This document shows, piece by piece, positions 16,188-25,352 of a DNA stretch of 33,820 nucleotides. Position numbers and translations under genes: made by a program. Below the pieces are notes generated by a model that saw nothing but the letters and a program-made list of their open reading frames with translations, was not told the DNA's origin and did no database searches. Position 1 is the stretch's first letter. Each line of letters starts with the position of its first letter. The stretch is from Natrialba taiwanensis DSM 12281 (GTDB taxonomy: Archaea; Halobacteriota; Halobacteria; Halobacteriales; Natrialbaceae): positions 50,639 to 84,458 of the forward strand of contig NZ_AOIL01000028.1 of the NCBI RefSeq assembly GCF_000337595.1, in the 5' to 3' direction.

Positions 16188-17501
16188 ATGTCCACTGACG
16201 GCCACGCCGGCTCTACCGCCGTGACACACGCCCCCGACATCGAGAGCGCCGGCTTCGTTCGCATCGTCACGCGAGCGGACGGCGATGCGCTCGCAGCGAG
16301 CGGTATTCTCGCCACGGCGCTCTCTGATTCGGGAATCCCATTTCAGGTGACGGTCGCCCGAACGGTCGGTGATCGAACCGACCGAGTTCAGGGACAGGAT
16401 GAGCGAGACAGCGACGAGCTGACGGTCGTCTTCGGTGCCGTCGACGCGGGTAATGCCAAGGCCGTCGTCCGGTTGGACTCGGACGACCGTCCGGCAACGC
16501 TCGCAGCGACCGACCTCGTTCGCGAGTTCAGTACGGACGGCTCGACGGCAGTCGCCGGGGTTGATCCGGTGCTCGCGCTTGCTGGTCTCGTCGCAGCCGG
16601 TGTCGAACCCGGCGCTGGCGAGAGCGAATGGCTCCTCGAGAGTGCTCGTGAACGCGGGCTCGTCGAGCGCCGACCCGGTGTCGCGGTTCCGACCGTCGAC
16701 CCGGTCGACGGCCTGGCGCACTCGACGCGATTGTGCGCGCCGTGGTCGGGCGATCCCGAGGCGACTCGCGATGCGCTCGCGGGTACTGAACTCGAGTTCG
16801 ACGAGCCAGCCTCGTTCGGCGCGGACGCGCATCGGACGATCGGCTCGCTCGTCGCGCTCGATGTCGTGGGAGCCGAGGCGGCCACCGATGCGGCCGCAAC
16901 GTCGATCCAGCGCGTGCTACAGCCGTACGCGATTACCGGGACTGGATCCGATTCTGAGGACGAGTACGCCTTTCCCACCGTCGGCGGCTACGCCGACGTG
17001 CTCGAGGCGACGGCTCGCACGGAACCCGGTACGGGAGCCGCACTGGCGATGGGCCACGACGCCGTCGGACCGGCGCTTTCGGCCTGGCGAACGCACGGAA
17101 AACGCGCACACGACGCGCTCGAGACGGCCTCGACCGGCCGCTACGACGGGTTGTTCGTCGTCGGTATCGACGCCGGTCCCGTCGAAGCGGTTGCTCGCCT
17201 GGCCGTCGAGTTCCGATCGCCGGAGCCGACGGTGCTCGCCATCGGCGATGGTGAAGCGGCGATCGCGACTCGCGAGTCCGAGTCGCTTGCGGCGACCGTC
17301 GAAGCGGTGACGCGAGAACTCGACGCCGATGGGATCCGTGCCGAGTACGATGTTGGGCATCGCCGCGGATATCTGCAGTACGACGTCACCGTCGATGACG
17401 CTGCTGCGGACGATAGCGTTGGAGGCGACGAGAGCGCGGAAGACGAAGAGAGAACGGTGGACAATTCGACGATCATCGCGGCAGTGAGGGAGCACTACTG
17501 A
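16188..17501 (+). CDS. RecJ-like (DHH superfamily) protein with degenerate active site
   Basis: The 437-residue protein occupies the place between rps15 and pcc1 where haloarchaea, as I recall, carry a RecJ-like exonuclease gene. Its start, VTRADGDALAASGILATAL (27-45), matches the first DHH-family motif (normally H-x-D-x-D-G) but has no histidine. Where the DHH triad should stand it reads VRLDSDDRPATLAATD (~94-109), without the histidine pair. A DHHA1-like C-terminal part is present (YDGLFVVGIDAGPVEAVARLA). Active RecJ uses these residues to bind Mn2+ and degrade single-stranded DNA, so this copy is probably non-catalytic, like Cdc45 and broken RecJ homologues that join the GINS/MCM replisome. 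The tail (residues ~400-425) is very acidic. The next gene begins 2 bases after its stop. Confidence 0.75.
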   Translation: MSTDGHAGSTAVTHAPDIESAGFVRIVTRADGDALAASGILATALSDSGIPFQVTVARTVGDRTDRVQGQDERDSDELTVVFGAVDAGNAKAVVRLDSDDRPATLAATDLVREFSTDGSTAVAGVDPVLALAGLVAAGVEPGAGESEWLLESARERGLVERRPGVAVPTVDPVDGLAHSTRLCAPWSGDPEATRDALAGTELEFDEPASFGADAHRTIGSLVALDVVGAEAATDAAATSIQRVLQPYAITGTGSDSEDEYAFPTVGGYADVLEATARTEPGTGAALAMGHDAVGPALSAWRTHGKRAHDALETASTGRYDGLFVVGIDAGPVEAVARLAVEFRSPEPTVLAIGDGEAAIATRESESLAATVEAVTRELDADGIRAEYDVGHRRGYLQYDVTVDDAAADDSVGGDESAEDEERTVDNSTIIAAVREHY

Positions 17502-17503
17502 TC

Positions 17504-17905
17504 ATGCCATCGGAGACAGACACGGAGCTGGCACCAGCACCTCACGGACGCGCCACGATCCGCACCGACCACGACGATCCCGAACTCGTCGCACGGGCGC
17601 TTCGCCCGGACAACACCGACGAGATGGAGACCGTCGTGGCGGACGAGACGACCGTCGTCACCCGGATCGAGCGCGAGACGACGGGCGGACTGCACTCGAC
17701 GGTCGACGACTACGTCGTCAATCTCGAGGTTGCAGTCGATGTTGCTCGCATGGCGCGAGACGCTCCCGATGGGCGAGACGACAATGTCGCGGATAGCGAC
17801 GCCACGGACGCCCCGCCCGCAGACGCGACTGAACAGCACGACGACCCAGCGGACACGGGTACTGTGTCCGACGCTGATACCACAACACAAGAACACAATG
17901 AGTGA
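17504..17905 (+). CDS. pcc1: KEOPS complex subunit Pcc1
   Basis: Residues ~14-88 form the Pcc1 domain (HGRATIRTDHDDPELVARAL, then TTVVTRIERETTGGLHSTVDDYV and NLEVAVDVARMA). This small dimeric subunit nucleates the KEOPS complex, which makes t6A at position 37 of ANN-decoding tRNAs. The remaining ~45 residues are a disordered D/T/A-rich tail that is haloarchaeal in style and lengthens the protein to 133 residues. The gene follows the RecJ-like gene by 2 bases and overlaps the start of rps3ae by 8 bases, so the three are surely co-transcribed. Confidence 0.92.
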   Translation: MPSETDTELAPAPHGRATIRTDHDDPELVARALRPDNTDEMETVVADETTVVTRIERETTGGLHSTVDDYVVNLEVAVDVARMARDAPDGRDDNVADSDATDAPPADATEQHDDPADTGTVSDADTTTQEHNE

Positions 17906-18539
17906 ACGCTCAGTCTCACGTGCGAAACAGGAAAAGCGGTGGTACACCGTGCTCGCTCCGGAGCAGTTCGACCGGACCGAACTCGGCGAGACCCCCGCAG
18001 ATGAACCGGAAAAAGTCTACGACCGAACCATCGAAACGACGCTCGGCGACCTCAACAACAACGCCAGCGAGAACAACACAAAGCTGACCTTCAAGATCAC
18101 GGACGTCGGCAGCGACACCGCCTACACCGAGTTCCAGAAGCACTCGCTGACCCGCGACTACCTGCGCTCGTTGGTCCGCCGCGGTGCCTCGAAGATCGAG
18201 GCCTACGTCACCGTCCTCACGACGGACGACTACCGCGTGCAGGTCCAGCCAGTCGCTTTCACGACCAAGAAGGCGGACGCAAGCCAGGAGAAAGCCATCC
18301 GCGAACAGATGGTCCAGATGGTCGAGGAGGCGGCCGCGGAGCGCACCTTCGAGGAACTCATCGACGGTGTCGTCGAGGGGCGACTCTCGTCGGCGATCTA
18401 CGGCGAAGCCAAGACGATCTACCCGCTTCGCCGGGTCGAGATCCAGAAGGCAACGCTCGAAGCCCACCCCGAGGAAGTCGCCGAAGAGGAAGCGACCGCG
18501 GTCGATGTCGACGACGAAGACGTCGCGACGAGCGACTAA
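17898..18539 (+). CDS. rps3ae: Ribosomal protein eS1 (S3Ae)
   Basis: The 213-residue product is the archaeal/eukaryotic small-subunit protein eS1. It is recognised by KRWYTVLAPEQFDRTELGETPA at the start, TRDYLRSLVRRGASKIEAYV in the middle and IYPLRRVEIQKATLEA near the end. The last ~25 residues are an acidic haloarchaeal tail. Its ATG lies inside the end of pcc1 (8-base overlap, ATGAGTGA), which implies translational coupling. A T-rich tract 20 bases after the stop probably ends the transcript. Confidence 0.97.
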   Translation: MSERSVSRAKQEKRWYTVLAPEQFDRTELGETPADEPEKVYDRTIETTLGDLNNNASENNTKLTFKITDVGSDTAYTEFQKHSLTRDYLRSLVRRGASKIEAYVTVLTTDDYRVQVQPVAFTTKKADASQEKAIREQMVQMVEEAAAERTFEELIDGVVEGRLSSAIYGEAKTIYPLRRVEIQKATLEAHPEEVAEEEATAVDVDDEDVATSD

Positions 18540-18560
18540 CCGATTCGACTGAGACGCCCG

Positions 18561-18571
18561 TTTTGTTTTTT
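18561..18571 (+). terminator. T-rich terminator after rps3ae
   Basis: TTTTGTTTTTT lies 22 bases after the rps3ae stop in otherwise GC-rich DNA, between two convergent genes. Archaeal polymerase terminates at such T-tracts. Confidence 0.65.
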
Positions 18572-18641
18572 CGCCGCCAGCATCCGAGCAGCGCCGCCGG
18601 AAGAACAACCACTGTCTGCTCCTGAAGCGACGAGTTCGTTG

Positions 18642-20087
18642 TTAGCCGAGATGGATCGGATCGACCTTCATGAACTCTCGCAGGACGACCGTTGCGTACG
18701 ACCCCTTGGGAAGCGAAAACGAGAGGGTGAGTGCATCTGACTCGTCTTGCTCGGCCTGCTCGGCCTGCTCAATGCCGAGTGCAGTGCGGAGGAGGATCGG
18801 TCGTCGCGTGCCTGTCGAGTGGAACTCGCCAGGGAGGTCGAAGTCGCCGGGTTCGAGGCCAAGGTCGTCCAGCACGTCTCGCTCGATTTCGCCAGGTTTG
18901 CCGTCGGCGAGTTCAGTGTCGGTGCCGACGAGCGGAGCGGTGACGAAGGCGCGGTTGCGCTCGCAGTGGCGGGTTACTGATTGGATGCGGCGCTCGTCGA
19001 CGCGCTGGAGGCGGTCGGTATCGGGGAGCGTGAGTTCGGCGGGGATGTCGTCGCCGGTGTCGGTAAAGCAGACGCCGTCGCCGGCGACGGGGCGGTCGAA
19101 GGGAAGGCCGCGTTCGAGACGTTCGCCAAGGAACAGGTTGAACGCGTAGGATTGGGCGGCGTGGACGAACAGGCGCTGGAGGTTCGAGGGGACGGACTCG
19201 AGTGCGGCACGGAAGTCGTCGGGGCCGGGGTCGCCGTCGCACGCGGCGAGTTCGTGAAGCATCGAGCGTTCGTAGCGCAGCCGATTCGGGAATCGGTCGA
19301 GCGCCTGTTGCCAGTCTCTCGTCTCCTCGATGAACGTCCGGGCCGCCTGCGTCCCGTCGGGTTCGGCCTCGGTCGGAGCGCCCAGGTAGGCCATCACCGC
19401 GCCTTCCCAGTCGCCGCGGGCGATTTCGAGGCCGACTTCGTGGGTGACCGGGCGGCGGCTGCCGAACCGCTGCTGGCCGAAGTAGTTGGGGACGCCGATC
19501 GGGGCGGAATCGCTCGGTTCGGTTGCTCCCGACCCGTCGGCCGACGGTCCGCCGTCGCTGTCGTCGTCGGTTCGACCGACCGTCCCGTCGAACGATCCGA
19601 ACGCCCGTAGTTCGCGGGCGATATCGGTCGCGTTCGCCGGCTCCGCGGGATCGCTGATGACGACCTCGAAGGCGTTGCCCGCAAGGTCGCCGAACTCGAG
19701 CGAGCGGCCGGCGCGCCCGAGGGGTTCGAGTTCAGCGTCGTTGATGTCCGGCAGGTCCACCGCGTCCGTGCTGTAGACCGAAAAGAGCTGTGTAGTGACG
19801 GCATATTTGTCCTTGGTGCCGGCCCAGTTGATCCGTTCGCGGGAGACGCCGAGGGCGTCCGAGATGCGCGCGGCGAAGTCGTTCGTGTCCCACCCGTGAA
19901 GCGTCGCCCGGAAGACGAAGTGCGGATAGGCGTCTGTCGACGCGTCGATCGGTTCGGTTGAGAAGCGTTCGAGTTCACGAACGCGAAAGTGGTCGTCGGC
20001 CGCACGGAGGCGGCCGCCGGTGCCGTCGGTGTCGCTGACGTAGGCTGTCATTCCGACGGCGTGTTCGGTGGGGTGTGCCGGGCGCAT
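18642..20087 (-). CDS. truD: tRNA pseudouridine(13) synthase TruD
   Basis: The 481-residue protein is the archaeal TruD, which converts U13 of tRNA to pseudouridine. The catalytic aspartate stands in [13 protein letters not shown] (D93). [14 protein letters not shown] near the start, [19 protein letters not shown] in the middle and [18 protein letters not shown] at the end are TruD signatures. The ATG at 20087 gives the usual haloarchaeal start [12 protein letters not shown]; the frame continues upstream to 20291 without conservation. Two low-complexity stretches are haloarchaeal insertions: [20 protein letters not shown] before the NYFGQQ motif, and an [10 protein letters not shown] run near the C-terminus that comes from a 9-base tandem repeat. 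Confidence 0.95.
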   Translation of the reverse strand: MRPAHPTEHAVGMTAYVSDTDGTGGRLRAADDHFRVRELERFSTEPIDASTDAYPHFVFRATLHGWDTNDFAARISDALGVSRERINWAGTKDKYAVTTQLFSVYSTDAVDLPDINDAELEPLGRAGRSLEFGDLAGNAFEVVISDPAEPANATDIARELRAFGSFDGTVGRTDDDSDGGPSADGSGATEPSDSAPIGVPNYFGQQRFGSRRPVTHEVGLEIARGDWEGAVMAYLGAPTEAEPDGTQAARTFIEETRDWQQALDRFPNRLRYERSMLHELAACDGDPGPDDFRAALESVPSNLQRLFVHAAQSYAFNLFLGERLERGLPFDRPVAGDGVCFTDTGDDIPAELTLPDTDRLQRVDERRIQSVTRHCERNRAFVTAPLVGTDTELADGKPGEIERDVLDDLGLEPGDFDLPGEFHSTGTRRPILLRTALGIEQAEQAEQDESDALTLSFSLPKGSYATVVLREFMKVDPIHLG

Positions 20088-20289
20088 GCTGATGGGAGGT
20101 TTGCGTGCGGAGACTAAATCGGTTTGTTCTCGCGGTCCACGCAGTGTGTCGGCTGGTGTCCGTCTCGGCGCTCTCCGCGGGCGGTCATCGGGAGTCGTGA
20201 ACGGATCGGGACGGGCCGATACGGTTATTGCCGCTGCTTGCCTCCTGGCAACAGGCAATCGAGTATCGATCTGTCTTTGCCGCCCGATC

Positions 20290-20511
20290 ATGAATACGAA
20301 TCACTCCCCCGAGGATCACACAGAAGCGACGGAGACCTTCGAAGCGGACCTCAAAACGCTGATCACGTCCGCGTTCGCACACGGTGCCGCCATCGAAGCG
20401 ACGTGGGTGATCACGACGCCACTGGCTGATGCCCCCGACTGGATCGTCACGGTCGAACGCGAGAACTCGGATCCGCAGTCGTCTGACTCGCATGCGTCAC
20501 CGGAGAAATGA
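20290..20511 (+). CDS. Small conserved-looking hypothetical protein, 73 residues
   Basis: The ATG at 20290 opens 73 codons. An acidic start ([21 protein letters not shown]) is followed by a compact core, [34 protein letters not shown], with alternating hydrophobic residues typical of two beta strands, then a polar tail. A TATA-like GTTATTG lies about 60 bases upstream. The composition is protein-like and haloarchaeal, and the frame is clearly better than its shadows. No named family is recognised. With the next gene it interrupts the truD-pth2 pair. Confidence 0.6.
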   Translation: MNTNHSPEDHTEATETFEADLKTLITSAFAHGAAIEATWVITTPLADAPDWIVTVERENSDPQSSDSHASPEK

Positions 20512-20567
20512 GCCGAACCGATCAGTACTGCTGATGTTTTGTTCCCCCTTCATGAATCGACAATAAA

Positions 20568-20577
20568 GGTTATATGA
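20568..20577 (+). promoter_or_regulatory. TATA-like box before the winged-helix regulator
   Basis: GGTTATATGA stands in a locally AT-rich patch after the 73-residue gene. It would give a leader of about 65-70 bases before the ATG at 20667, longer than most in the window. Confidence 0.4.
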
Positions 20578-20666
20578 ACCCCCGTCAATTTGTACGTGTA
20601 CTCTACTGAAGTCGGGGCGCGAGAGTCGTCGGCAATCGAGAGAAGTGTAAGTGAAGTACGGAGCGT

Positions 20667-21137
20667 ATGATGTCCGATACACGCAACTCCATCGATGACG
20701 CGACGGAACCACGACTGATCACTTCGACCGACCTGTTTGCCGCCTTCGCCGTCAAACGGCGACAGTATACGCTCGCCTATCTGGCGGCACACCCAATGCC
20801 GGTCTCGATCACTGACCTCGCTACCTTTATCACACGGTCAGAACTCAAGTCCGACGACAGTTCGCTCGATGCGACCGACGATATGGCCGAACGGCAGCTT
20901 TCCCATACCAATGGCCGCTACACTGACCGCTACGAACGCGTCCTGACCGACCTCTATCACGTCCACCTGCCACACCTGTCCGATGCCGGCCTCCTCACCG
21001 CAACCGACGAGACTGAACTCGTCGAGTTGACGGTCGATCGGTGTGTTCTGTCGCCGTATCTCGACCTTGCCGGGGTTACCGTTGATCTTGACAGTACCAC
21101 CGACATCGACATCGAAATCGACGGTGACAGTGCATAA
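20667..21137 (+). CDS. Haloarchaeal winged-helix regulator (DUF7344-like)
   Basis: The 156-residue protein has a helix-turn-helix in VKRRQYTLAYLAAHPMPVSITDLATFITR (~28-57), then an acidic linker, then RYERVLTDLYHVHLPHLSDAGLL (~90-112). The last stretch closely matches the x-x-L-x-H-x-H-L-P-x-L-x-x-x-G-x-x pattern of haloarchaeal DUF7344-type regulators. The tail is rich in aspartate and beta-branched residues. These proteins are presumed DNA-binding transcription factors and their ligands are mostly unknown. Two adjacent ATG codons (20667, 20670) are possible starts. It is convergent with pth2. Confidence 0.78.
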   Translation: MMSDTRNSIDDATEPRLITSTDLFAAFAVKRRQYTLAYLAAHPMPVSITDLATFITRSELKSDDSSLDATDDMAERQLSHTNGRYTDRYERVLTDLYHVHLPHLSDAGLLTATDETELVELTVDRCVLSPYLDLAGVTVDLDSTTDIDIEIDGDSA

Positions 21138-21270
21138 CGCGACCAGCACGTGCGGTACAGTTAGTCGAATGATGCGAACTGTTGTCAGTCAGTTCCAGCG
21201 CATCCGCGACCCGTCCTGCGGTTGCACCGGAAAATCGAGACAGCAGACCGTCTGATACAGACCGTGGGAG

Positions 21271-21609
21271 TTAGAACAACGAGAGTTCACCGGTCACGCT
21301 ATCGACCCGGTCATCGCCGGCCGGTCCGACCGCAAGCGCAGTGACGGTCCCCGGCTCGAGTTGCGTGTGGCCGGCATCCCGGATGATCGCGTTCGGAATG
21401 CCGTCTCGATCCGCAATCTCCGCGAGTTCGTGGAGTTGGCGCTCGCTCGTTCCTTTGAGGACGACCTTCTTCTGTCCGCCTTGCTTCCACTGATTCCGAA
21501 GTTGACTATCGGCCTTCTCGTAGGCCGACAACGACGCGTGTGCGACCTGTGCGGCGAGTTTTCCCTGTCCCATTCCGATATCCGTTCGGGCGACGATGGC
21601 CTGTTTCAT
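21271..21609 (-). CDS. pth2: Peptidyl-tRNA hydrolase Pth2
   Basis: The 112-residue product is the archaeal/eukaryotic-type peptidyl-tRNA hydrolase, which frees tRNA from prematurely released peptidyl-tRNA. It begins [27 protein letters not shown] with the conserved GKxxAQxxHA motif. [16 protein letters not shown] and the C-terminal [23 protein letters not shown] are family signatures. Length is exactly as expected. The in-frame extension up to 21687 runs into the intergenic region and lacks conservation. Confidence 0.96.
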   Translation of the reverse strand: MKQAIVARTDIGMGQGKLAAQVAHASLSAYEKADSQLRNQWKQGGQKKVVLKGTSERQLHELAEIADRDGIPNAIIRDAGHTQLEPGTVTALAVGPAGDDRVDSVTGELSLF

Positions 21610-21713
21610 ACGGGTGTTCTCGAGGGGGGCAGGTAAAGCAACGGCGATTACGAGCATCGGGTGGCAGTTGTGACGACCGATACGCATTTCGTTCGAGAGG
21701 ACGAACGGCCACT

Positions 21714-22337
21714 ATGAGGCGAACGCGGCGAGCGATTCTCGCCACGACGGCGGCCGTCGGTATCGGTGGTGTTGCTGGCTGTCTCGGGAATGGGGGCCCA
21801 CCGGATGCACCGGTCAACGGCGATTCGGACGCCGACGTGTCCGTTACTATCTACGAAGACTTCTCCTGTCATTTCTGCCAGGCGTTCAAACTCCAGGTCT
21901 ATCCCGAACTCGAAAATCAGTACATCGAACCGGGAGAGATTCAGTACGAGTTCCGCGATTTCCCGGTTCCGGTAAAGGAGAAATGGTCGTGGGAAGTTGC
22001 CAGCGCGGCACGCGAGGTCTTCGAGGACGAAGGTAACGACGCCTTCTGGACTTTCGCGAGCGACATCTACGAGCACCTCGGGTCCTACACCTACGATGTC
22101 ATCGAGGAGGTCGCTGACGACGCCGGAGCGGATGGCGGGGCCGTCCGCGAGGCCGCCGAGGACGAGCAACACCGATCGGTGATCGAGGACAACAAGTCCC
22201 ACGGCGACTCGAACGATGTCGCCGGGACGCCGACCGTCTTCGTCGACGGCGAGCAAGTCGAGTTCTACGAGAGCGACGACTTCGTGATGATGGCACTCGA
22301 GCAGACGACGACGGCGATCGAAAACGCACTGGAGTAA
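21714..22337 (+). CDS. DsbA-family thioredoxin lipoprotein with Tat signal
   Basis: The 207-residue protein begins with a twin-arginine signal (MRRTRRAILATTAAVGIGGVAGC) ending in a lipobox with C23, so it is probably exported folded by Tat and lipid-anchored outside the membrane. After a short spacer comes a thioredoxin fold with the CxxC active site CHFC in VTIYEDFSCHFCQAF, a helical insertion (~95-160), and the cis-proline motif AGTPTVFVDGEQV. This is the DsbA/Com1-type layout for disulfide oxidation or isomerisation of exported proteins. The ATG follows pth2's divergent start by about 100 bases; dcd lies 81 bases downstream. Confidence 0.9.
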   Translation: MRRTRRAILATTAAVGIGGVAGCLGNGGPPDAPVNGDSDADVSVTIYEDFSCHFCQAFKLQVYPELENQYIEPGEIQYEFRDFPVPVKEKWSWEVASAAREVFEDEGNDAFWTFASDIYEHLGSYTYDVIEEVADDAGADGGAVREAAEDEQHRSVIEDNKSHGDSNDVAGTPTVFVDGEQVEFYESDDFVMMALEQTTTAIENALE

Positions 22338-22418
22338 GTGGAGAGCGGAAGGCCGCGTCGGTCCGGCGCGACGACGGCAATCGGAACAGTTTCACATCCA
22401 CCGTTCGACTCGTCGGAT

Positions 22419-23015
22419 ATGATCCTCTCCGATGCGGACATCAGCCGCCGACTCGACGCGGGCGACCTCGTCGTCGAACCGCTCGACGATCCGGAACTGC
22501 AGATCCAACCGGCGAGTATCGACCTCCGACTGGGACGGGAATTCCTCGAGTTCCAGCGGACGAACATCCCCTGCATTCACCCCGACTCCGAGCGCGAGGT
22601 CGACGAGTACGTCACCGAGACGCTCGTCGAGGACGGCGACGACTTTATTCTCCATCCGGGCGATTTCGTTCTCGGAACGACCTACGAGCGCGTCGAGATT
22701 CCGGCGGACCTGATCGCCCACGTCGAGGGCCGCTCCTCGCTCGGCCGCCTCGCCGTCGTGGTCCACGCCACTGCGGGTCTCTGTGATCCCGGCTACCGGG
22801 GACAGATCACACTCGAACTCTCGAATCTCGGAACGGCACCCGTCGCGCTGACGCCGGGCATGCGTATCTCACAGCTTACCTTTACGGAACTCAAGACGGA
22901 GGCGGAACGGCCCTACGGCAGCGAGCGCGGCTCGAAGTATCAGGATCAGGACGGTCCGCAGGCCTCGCGCATCCAGAGCGACCACGAGTTCGGCGGCGAA
23001 CAACTGGACCGCTAA
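22419..23015 (+). CDS. dcd: dCTP deaminase
   Basis: The 198-residue product belongs to the dCTP deaminase/dUTPase trimer family, which converts dCTP to dUTP for thymidylate synthesis. Visible are [13 protein letters not shown], the [10 protein letters not shown] motif, EGRSSLGRL, and the active-site stretch [20 protein letters not shown] with the catalytic glutamate. The start at 22419 gives the canonical MILSD. Whether it also has dUTPase activity, as in the methanogen bifunctional enzyme, cannot be told. It may be read with the thioredoxin gene 81 bases upstream. Confidence 0.95.
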   Translation: MILSDADISRRLDAGDLVVEPLDDPELQIQPASIDLRLGREFLEFQRTNIPCIHPDSEREVDEYVTETLVEDGDDFILHPGDFVLGTTYERVEIPADLIAHVEGRSSLGRLAVVVHATAGLCDPGYRGQITLELSNLGTAPVALTPGMRISQLTFTELKTEAERPYGSERGSKYQDQDGPQASRIQSDHEFGGEQLDR

Positions 23016-23043
23016 CGGACGACCGTCCCGCGAACTCGAATCT

Positions 23044-23394
23044 TCACCGATACCGGGCGACCGCAATCGCGACGGCGAGCCCCAAAACGACGCCGACGGC
23101 GAGCGAACTGACGGCACCGAATATCGTGCCGGCCGCGATGAGGATACCGCCGACGAGACCGACTGCGAATCCGCCCATTGCGCCCGCAAGATCAGGCCTC
23201 CCGTCGGAGGTGTCGTCGGTGAGTTTCAGGGCGACGCCGATCGTTGCAACGGCACCGGTGACGAAGCCGGCCGGCAGCCCGAGGAACTGCGGATACGCGA
23301 CCCAGTGACCCGTGATCTCGGTCACCCCGAGTCCAATTCCGAGAAATGCGGCGATGCCGGCACCGATCGCGACGACAACTGCCTTGACGCTCAT
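23044..23394 (-). CDS. Small haloarchaeal membrane protein, 116 residues
   Basis: Four hydrophobic segments separated by short loops: AVVVAIGAGIAAFLGIGLGV, FLGLPAGFVTGAVATIGVAL, and two in the glycine-rich AGAMGGFAVGLVGGILIAAGTIFG and VGVVLGLAVAIAVARYR. The only polar loop is TDDTSDGRPDL. No functional motif is seen. It converges with dcd, leaving 28 bases between the stops. Confidence 0.75.
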   Translation of the reverse strand: MSVKAVVVAIGAGIAAFLGIGLGVTEITGHWVAYPQFLGLPAGFVTGAVATIGVALKLTDDTSDGRPDLAGAMGGFAVGLVGGILIAAGTIFGAVSSLAVGVVLGLAVAIAVARYR

Positions 23395-23608
23395 CGATCC
23401 GTTCGTTTACACCCCAGCGATAAGTATGTTCGAGTTCAGGTCGGCCGTCTCTGCACTCGATCTGCACACCTGACGTGCGATCTGGGGTTTGTGGCCCGTC
23501 AATCGCGATCCGCGATCCCCGAGCCGCGAGCCACGATCCGCGAACCGCAAACGACAGCCCGAATCCCCGGAAAGTTAACCCCGCTGCGGTCCAAGTCCAG
23601 CCTACCGA

Positions 23609-24508
23609 ATGCAATTCGTCGAAGAACTAGTGGTCGACGAGTTCCTGCCGACGGTCCGCTCGCTCCTGGCCGGGGAGTTGCGCGACCGGGGGCTCACCCA
23701 GAGCGAAGTCGCCACCGTCCTTGGGATCAGCCAGAGCGCCGTCTCGAAGTACGCTCACGGCGACGTTGCCACGAACGACCGTATCGCCGCCGACGAGCGC
23801 GTCGACAGCCTCGTCGACGAACTCGGTGCCGGACTCGCGTCCGGGGACATCACGCCCGTCCAGGCGTTGATCGAAATCGAGGTCCTCATCCGCGAACTCG
23901 AAACCGGCGGCGACCTGCTCGCTCAGCTCCACGAAGAGGCCGTTCCCGAACTCGCCGATCACGGATCGAGCTTCCGGGTGCACGATCCCGAGAACGACCG
24001 GCGGACCAGCGAGCGCGTCCTCTCGTCGCTCAGACGCGGCCTGCGGATTCTCGAGAACGCGAGCGGCTTCGCCGGCTTGATCCCAGCGGTCGGCTCGAAC
24101 CTGGTCGCCTGCACGCCCGATGCATCGAATATTGACGACGTCGCCGGCGTTCCCGGGCGGATCTTCGACGTGAAGGGAAAGGCGACGGTGCCGGCCGATC
24201 CCGAATTCGGCGTCTCCGAACACGTCGCGACGGTCCTGCTCTCGGCGCGCCGCCACGGCGCGACCGCCGAAGCGGCGATCAACGTCCGGTACGACGCCGA
24301 CGTGCTCGCCGAACTCGAGGAGCAGGGCCACGAAACGGCCGAGTTCGACGAGAGCGACGATGTCGGCTCGAGCGTCGGTGCGGCGATCGACGACCACCCC
24401 GACGCGACGGTGCTGTACCAGACCGGCGGGCCGGGAATCGAACCGCTGATCTACCTCCTGGGTCCGGACGCGGAAGCCGTCTCGGACGACGTGCGCTCGC
24501 TGCTCTAA
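23609..24508 (+). CDS. thiR: ThiR: HTH plus ThiN-domain thiamine regulator
   Basis: The 299-residue protein joins an N-terminal helix-turn-helix (RGLTQSEVATVLGISQSAVSKYAHGD, ~27-52) to a C-terminal ThiN domain (~125-299, including IPAVGSNLVACTPDASNIDDVAGVPGRIFDVKGK and TVLYQTGGPGIEPLIYLLGPDA). In other archaeal proteins ThiN condenses the two halves of thiamine phosphate. In the HTH-fused form, described in Haloferax as ThiR, it serves as a ligand sensor that represses thiamine genes. One reported target is thi4, present 3 kb downstream in this window. A TATA-like AAAGTTAACC lies about 30 bases before the ATG, giving a leaderless transcript. Confidence 0.88.
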   Translation: MQFVEELVVDEFLPTVRSLLAGELRDRGLTQSEVATVLGISQSAVSKYAHGDVATNDRIAADERVDSLVDELGAGLASGDITPVQALIEIEVLIRELETGGDLLAQLHEEAVPELADHGSSFRVHDPENDRRTSERVLSSLRRGLRILENASGFAGLIPAVGSNLVACTPDASNIDDVAGVPGRIFDVKGKATVPADPEFGVSEHVATVLLSARRHGATAEAAINVRYDADVLAELEEQGHETAEFDESDDVGSSVGAAIDDHPDATVLYQTGGPGIEPLIYLLGPDAEAVSDDVRSLL

Positions 24509-24642
24509 TCTGGAGACCGGAGAGAAACCCGCCGCTGCGGATGACGCGCCGTCCCGATCGCCGCCCCAGCGCCACCGCAAGCTTTTGGGACACCTGTCGA
24601 GAACACAGACCGAACGCGACGAACGGAGACCGGAACCGACCG

Positions 24643-25314
24643 ATGACGATCGAAACCACACAGGAGTTCTACGGGCGCTGGGCGCACCTCTACGATCTGA
24701 TCGCGCGTCGAACACCGGGCGTGTCGCGGCTTCGGCGGCGGGTCGCCGCCGCCTGCCGACTCGATCCCGGCGATACCGTCGTCGAGATGGGCTGTGGAAC
24801 CGGAGCGAACCTCCCCTATCTCCGCGAGCAGGTCGGCCCCGAGGGTACCGTCATCGGTATCGACGTGACGCGGCCGGTACTCGACCGCGCCACCGCCACG
24901 GCGGCCGACCGATACGACAACGTCCACGTCGTCCGCGGGGATGCGACGCGGCCACCGATCCCGTCCACCGGCATCGACGCCGTGCTCGCAACCTTCGTCG
25001 TCGGCATGCTCGACGATCCCGCCGGGGCGGTCGACGACTGGTGCGAACGCGTCGGCCCCGGCGGCCACGTCGTCCTCGCCAATGCCGCCCGCAGCGAGGC
25101 GTGGTACGCCCCGCCGGTCAACGCCGTCTTCCGCGCCATCGTCGTCCTCTCGACCCCGCCGACGACGCAACTTCGCTACGAGTATCCGCCCCACGTGCGG
25201 CTGGACGAGCGCATCGATGCGGCACACACCCGACTCAGAGCGAACTCGAGCGCCGTCGCCGACGAAACGCACCTCTTCGGCGTCGTTCGACTCACCGGTG
25301 GTGAACTCGAGTAA
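24643..25314 (+). CDS. Class I SAM-dependent methyltransferase
   Basis: The 223-residue protein has a Rossmann-type methyltransferase core. Motif I is VVEMGCGTGANLPYL, then GTVIGIDVTRPVLDRA with the acidic residue that holds the SAM ribose, then VVRGDATRPPIP, and a motif IV-like AVLATFVVGMLDDP. The N-terminal FYGRWAHLYDLIARRTPGVSRLRRR is like small UbiE/phospholipid-type methyltransferases. The ATG at 24643 (MTIETTQEFY) was chosen over the open extension to 24541. The C-terminal 60 residues would form the substrate lid. The substrate is unknown. It follows thiR in the same direction by about 135 bases. Confidence 0.85.
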   Translation: MTIETTQEFYGRWAHLYDLIARRTPGVSRLRRRVAAACRLDPGDTVVEMGCGTGANLPYLREQVGPEGTVIGIDVTRPVLDRATATAADRYDNVHVVRGDATRPPIPSTGIDAVLATFVVGMLDDPAGAVDDWCERVGPGGHVVLANAARSEAWYAPPVNAVFRAIVVLSTPPTTQLRYEYPPHVRLDERIDAAHTRLRANSSAVADETHLFGVVRLTGGELE

Positions 25315-25352
25315 CTATCGATGAGACGGCAAAACAGAACCGAAGTTCAGGA

